Positions 61,664-64,000 of a stretch of DNA of 64,000 nucleotides are shown in pieces. This DNA comes from UBA1402 sp964575345 (lineage in GTDB: Bacteria; Bacteroidota; Bacteroidia; Bacteroidales; UBA1402). The notes below the pieces were generated by a model. The model was not told the DNA's origin. It was given only the letters and a program-made list of their open reading frames with translations, and searched no databases. The stretch is taken from the NCBI GenBank assembly GCA_964575345.1, contig CAZNQD010000002.1, positions 24,781 through 88,780 on the forward strand. Direction: 5' to 3'. The position numbers and the translations under genes are program-made. How positions within the stretch are numbered: position 1 is the first letter of the stretch; every line of letters starts with the position of its first letter.

Positions 61664-64000
61664 TTATCTGACCTGAATCTGCAGGCTGCCTTTTTGCGGT
61701 CCGCTCAGCCATTTAGCCTGAGAGGAGGGGCCAACCAGATCGGTCGAATTGACTTTGTTCCGTACACCGGGTATTACGTCCAGCACAGCGATTCCACTTT
61801 GAGGAAGGGTGTAGAGCAGGGCGTCGCGTCCGTCCCGGGGTGTAAACACGCCCAGATAACTGCCCGGCGTTCCGTTGCCCAGCCAGAGCTGAGCCTGAGT
61901 GGTTTGGAAATCGGCCCATTTCCAGTCGTTGTAATAGCCTTTGAATTCAGGATAAACAAAACTTTCAGCCGGGATGGGATCGTTGTACTCCTTGTCCCAA
62001 ACGTTGAAGAGGGTGCCGTGCATACGGTTTTGCCAGACCCGGTAGGGGCCTTTGCCCAAGAGGCGCATAGCCTGCACGTTTTCTTCGGGATAATCAAAGC
62101 AAATGCCTGCCAGCTCAACGACTCCTTCGTATTGGTATTCGTAATCAACAGTGATTTCTTCCTGATCGGTGATGGTCCAGCAAACATTATTCAGATTCCC
62201 AAAATAATCTGCTTCGAACACAATTTTATCTTTTTGTTCCTCTACTCTGAAACTGGTCAAAGTGGAGCTTCCTGAAATATCTTTGTAAATTCTTTCCTTG
62301 CTTTTGGCCAGTTTATCGTCGTGGTTGTAAAACACATCCATAGAGCGGTCACTGCGACGGGCGGCTACAAAACGCGGCCCATTGGAAAGGGATACCTTTT
62401 TGTCCCCTTTACTGATTTCTTTCAAATAGCCTGTTTTGGTGTCGAAACTCAGGCGTGTAGCACCCGATTCTATAATCAGGAGATCCCCTTCACGACTTTG
62501 TGATAATTTAGCGGAGGCAGCTTTTGATTGTTCAGGCAGAGCAGCACTGATATAATCCTGATCGCTTTTCCAGTACCAGCCCCAGGTATATATTTCTTCG
62601 CCCCTGGGATTGATGATGCTGACATACAGGACATCGGCTTCTTTCCAATTGGGCGGCAGCGTAAGTTGAAGCTCGCCGCTTTGGTGTGGGGCCAGTTTGG
62701 GCCCGGCTTGTTCGCCCCGGCTTACAATGTTGTGACCTCCGCTTTTATCTCCCGGTTTGGCAAAATTGCCTAATGACCATTTTATGCGGCAATCTTCCAG
62801 CGAAATAAAGTCGTAGCGGTTTTCTATATTAAATTTTCCCGTAAAAGCTTCAGGATCTGAAATAAAGCTGTTTTGATCCTGCCTTAGGGCTTCTGTCCTG
62901 TCCGTACCGGAGGTGGTTCTGCCCAGCGCCTTGATTTGTACCGGGCACCAAACTTCTTTGACAGTGAAGAAGCTGCCTTCTTTTTCGTGATGAGGCCCTA
63001 CGATGCCGTCAGCGCCGTAGTTGCCCGAATTGTCGATGCGGCCGTTCTGGTCGGTACGCATCACGCCTTCGTCGGCAAACACCCAAAGAAAGGCTCCGGC
63101 GCAGCGGGGATGTTTACACATCATCTCCCAGTAATCCCAAAGTCCTGCACCGTGGCCGCCGTCGTAAAGGCCGTGTAAGATTTCGGTGGGCATAAAGATT
63201 TCGGGTTTACGCATGTATTCCTGCGATTCGCCGTAGGAACGGTAATGCATGGTCTCGAAGCCGCCAAAATTACCCTGAGGGTGAAGTACCGGGCGTTTTT
63301 GCGGATCCCAGGGATGAAATTCGCTGTCGAGCTCTGTGTTCCAGCCCCCTTCGTTGCCGTTGGACCACCAGATGATGCTCGGATGGTTCAGGTCGCGGGT
63401 AATCATTTCCTTCACCAGTTGTTTTCCCACCTCGGTGTCGTATTTGCCGTGCCAGCCACCGAGTTCATCCATCACGTAAAGTCCCAGCTCGTCGCAGGCC
63501 TCCAGAAAAACAGGATCGGGTGGATAATGCGACAGGCGGACAGCGTTCAGGTTCATTTCCCGCATAAGACGCACATCGGCGTAATTGTCTTCTTTGCTCA
63601 GGGTTCTGCCGGTTTCGGGCCGGAAACTGTGGCGATTCACGCCCCTGATCATTACTTTTTGTCCGTTGATGTATAAACCGTCGCTCTCTTTGACCTCGAT
63701 GGTCCTGAATCCTATACGTTGTTCTTTCACTTTATGGACAACATCCCTGCCTTTGATCAGACTGAATTGCACATCGTATAAATGGGGTGTTTCGGCCGTC
63801 CAGGTTTTTATGTCCCGGAATTGCCCTTTGACAATGATCTTGTCTGAACCCGGCCTCAATTCAGCTTTCAGGGCTTTGCCGATGTTTTTACCTTCCCGGT
63901 CGCTTAATTGTGCTTCGACGCTGTATTCTCCGTCCAGGGAAGAACTCAGAAATACTTCGGCGTAAAAAGAGCCGTCGGCTTTGGCGTCAATAGCTGTACG
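61664..64000 (-). CDS. GH2 glycoside hydrolase (beta-galactosidase type), 5' end outside the window
   Basis: 779 codons run open to the last base of the window, so the N-terminal jelly-roll domain is missing. The visible part starts in the immunoglobulin-like domain (SLDGEYSVEAQLSD), then the TIM barrel: MIRGVNRHSFRPETG, NAVRLSHYPPDPVFLE, acid/base Glu in SNGNEGGWN and nucleophile Glu in FMPTEILHG. The long C-terminal beta domains end in KGSLQIQVR. It differs clearly from the GH2 at 31624 and is closer to the large LacZ-like or exo-beta-glycosidases acting on pectic side chains. A TTG near 63859 is internal. Substrate cannot be fixed. Confidence 0.87.
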   Translation of the reverse strand, partial: RTAIDAKADGSFYAEVFLSSSLDGEYSVEAQLSDREGKNIGKALKAELRPGSDKIIVKGQFRDIKTWTAETPHLYDVQFSLIKGRDVVHKVKEQRIGFRTIEVKESDGLYINGQKVMIRGVNRHSFRPETGRTLSKEDNYADVRLMREMNLNAVRLSHYPPDPVFLEACDELGLYVMDELGGWHGKYDTEVGKQLVKEMITRDLNHPSIIWWSNGNEGGWNTELDSEFHPWDPQKRPVLHPQGNFGGFETMHYRSYGESQEYMRKPEIFMPTEILHGLYDGGHGAGLWDYWEMMCKHPRCAGAFLWVFADEGVMRTDQNGRIDNSGNYGADGIVGPHHEKEGSFFTVKEVWCPVQIKALGRTTSGTDRTEALRQDQNSFISDPEAFTGKFNIENRYDFISLEDCRIKWSLGNFAKPGDKSGGHNIVSRGEQAGPKLAPHQSGELQLTLPPNWKEADVLYVSIINPRGEEIYTWGWYWKSDQDYISAALPEQSKAASAKLSQSREGDLLIIESGATRLSFDTKTGYLKEISKGDKKVSLSNGPRFVAARRSDRSMDVFYNHDDKLAKSKERIYKDISGSSTLTSFRVEEQKDKIVFEADYFGNLNNVCWTITDQEEITVDYEYQYEGVVELAGICFDYPEENVQAMRLLGKGPYRVWQNRMHGTLFNVWDKEYNDPIPAESFVYPEFKGYYNDWKWADFQTTQAQLWLGNGTPGSYLGVFTPRDGRDALLYTLPQSGIAVLDVIPGVRNKVNSTDLVGPSSQAKWLSGPQKGSLQIQVR

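Overview
The window looks like part of a Bacteroidales genome, probably a metagenome-assembled contig. Three runs of 100 N are scaffold gaps. Promoters fit the Bacteroidota pattern TTTG-N(~20)-TAnnTTTG, gene order in the ribosomal/RNA polymerase block is standard, and one pectate lyase ends in a type IX secretion (T9SS) sorting domain, which points to a T9SS-bearing lineage rather than Bacteroides itself.

Layout. (1) 1-3645: the end of an aminotransferase gene, a LolC/E-type permease, and a homocysteine methyltransferase plus a PatB/MalY C-S lyase that together suit homocysteine and methionine supply. (2) 3656-8441: a GH51 arabinofuranosidase joined to rhaB, rhaA and rhaT, for arabinose side chains and rhamnose of pectin; a true gap hides the end of rhaA and most of rhaT. 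(3) 8494-16863, minus strand: an AsmA-like protein, a small lipoprotein, topA, a gamma-carbonic-anhydrase-like protein and aminopeptidase P. (4) 17063-31519: rpsU, xerC, hpf, tRNA-Tyr/Gly/Thr, tuf, tRNA-Trp, secE, nusG, rplK, rplA, rplJ, rplL, rpoB and rpoC, with a stem-loop between rplL and rpoB. (5) 31624-48606: a pectin-degradation island with a GH2 enzyme, three tandem PL1-type pectate lyases, a divergent pectinesterase-like protein, and a divergent gene encoding a pectate lyase fused to a GH3 glycosidase. (6) 48610-52112: an MlaE/MlaF transporter pair, exonuclease III and a sensor kinase.

(7) 52102-59416, minus strand, is the most unusual part: a compact seven-gene operon for a streptolysin-S-like azol(in)e peptide. 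It encodes a 67-residue precursor with the run CCCTCCCSCC followed by a Gly/Ser/Thr-rich tail, a ThiF-like leader-binding partner, a YcaO cyclodehydratase ending in PHPFP, a secreted TPR-like protein, a SagB-type dehydrogenase, an M50 membrane metalloprotease with a PqqD-like N-terminus, and a TonB-dependent-receptor-like outer-membrane protein. A strong stem-loop separates the precursor from the modification genes. No ABC exporter is encoded in the operon.

(8) 59626-61590: a corrinoid protein and a uroporphyrinogen-decarboxylase-family methyltransferase. (9) 61664-64000: a GH2 glycosidase running off the window.

Two of the three N gaps (40362-40461 and 61289-61388) are scaffolding artefacts. 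Identical 55-base contig ends flank each, and collapsing the duplicate restores one intact reading frame in both genes.
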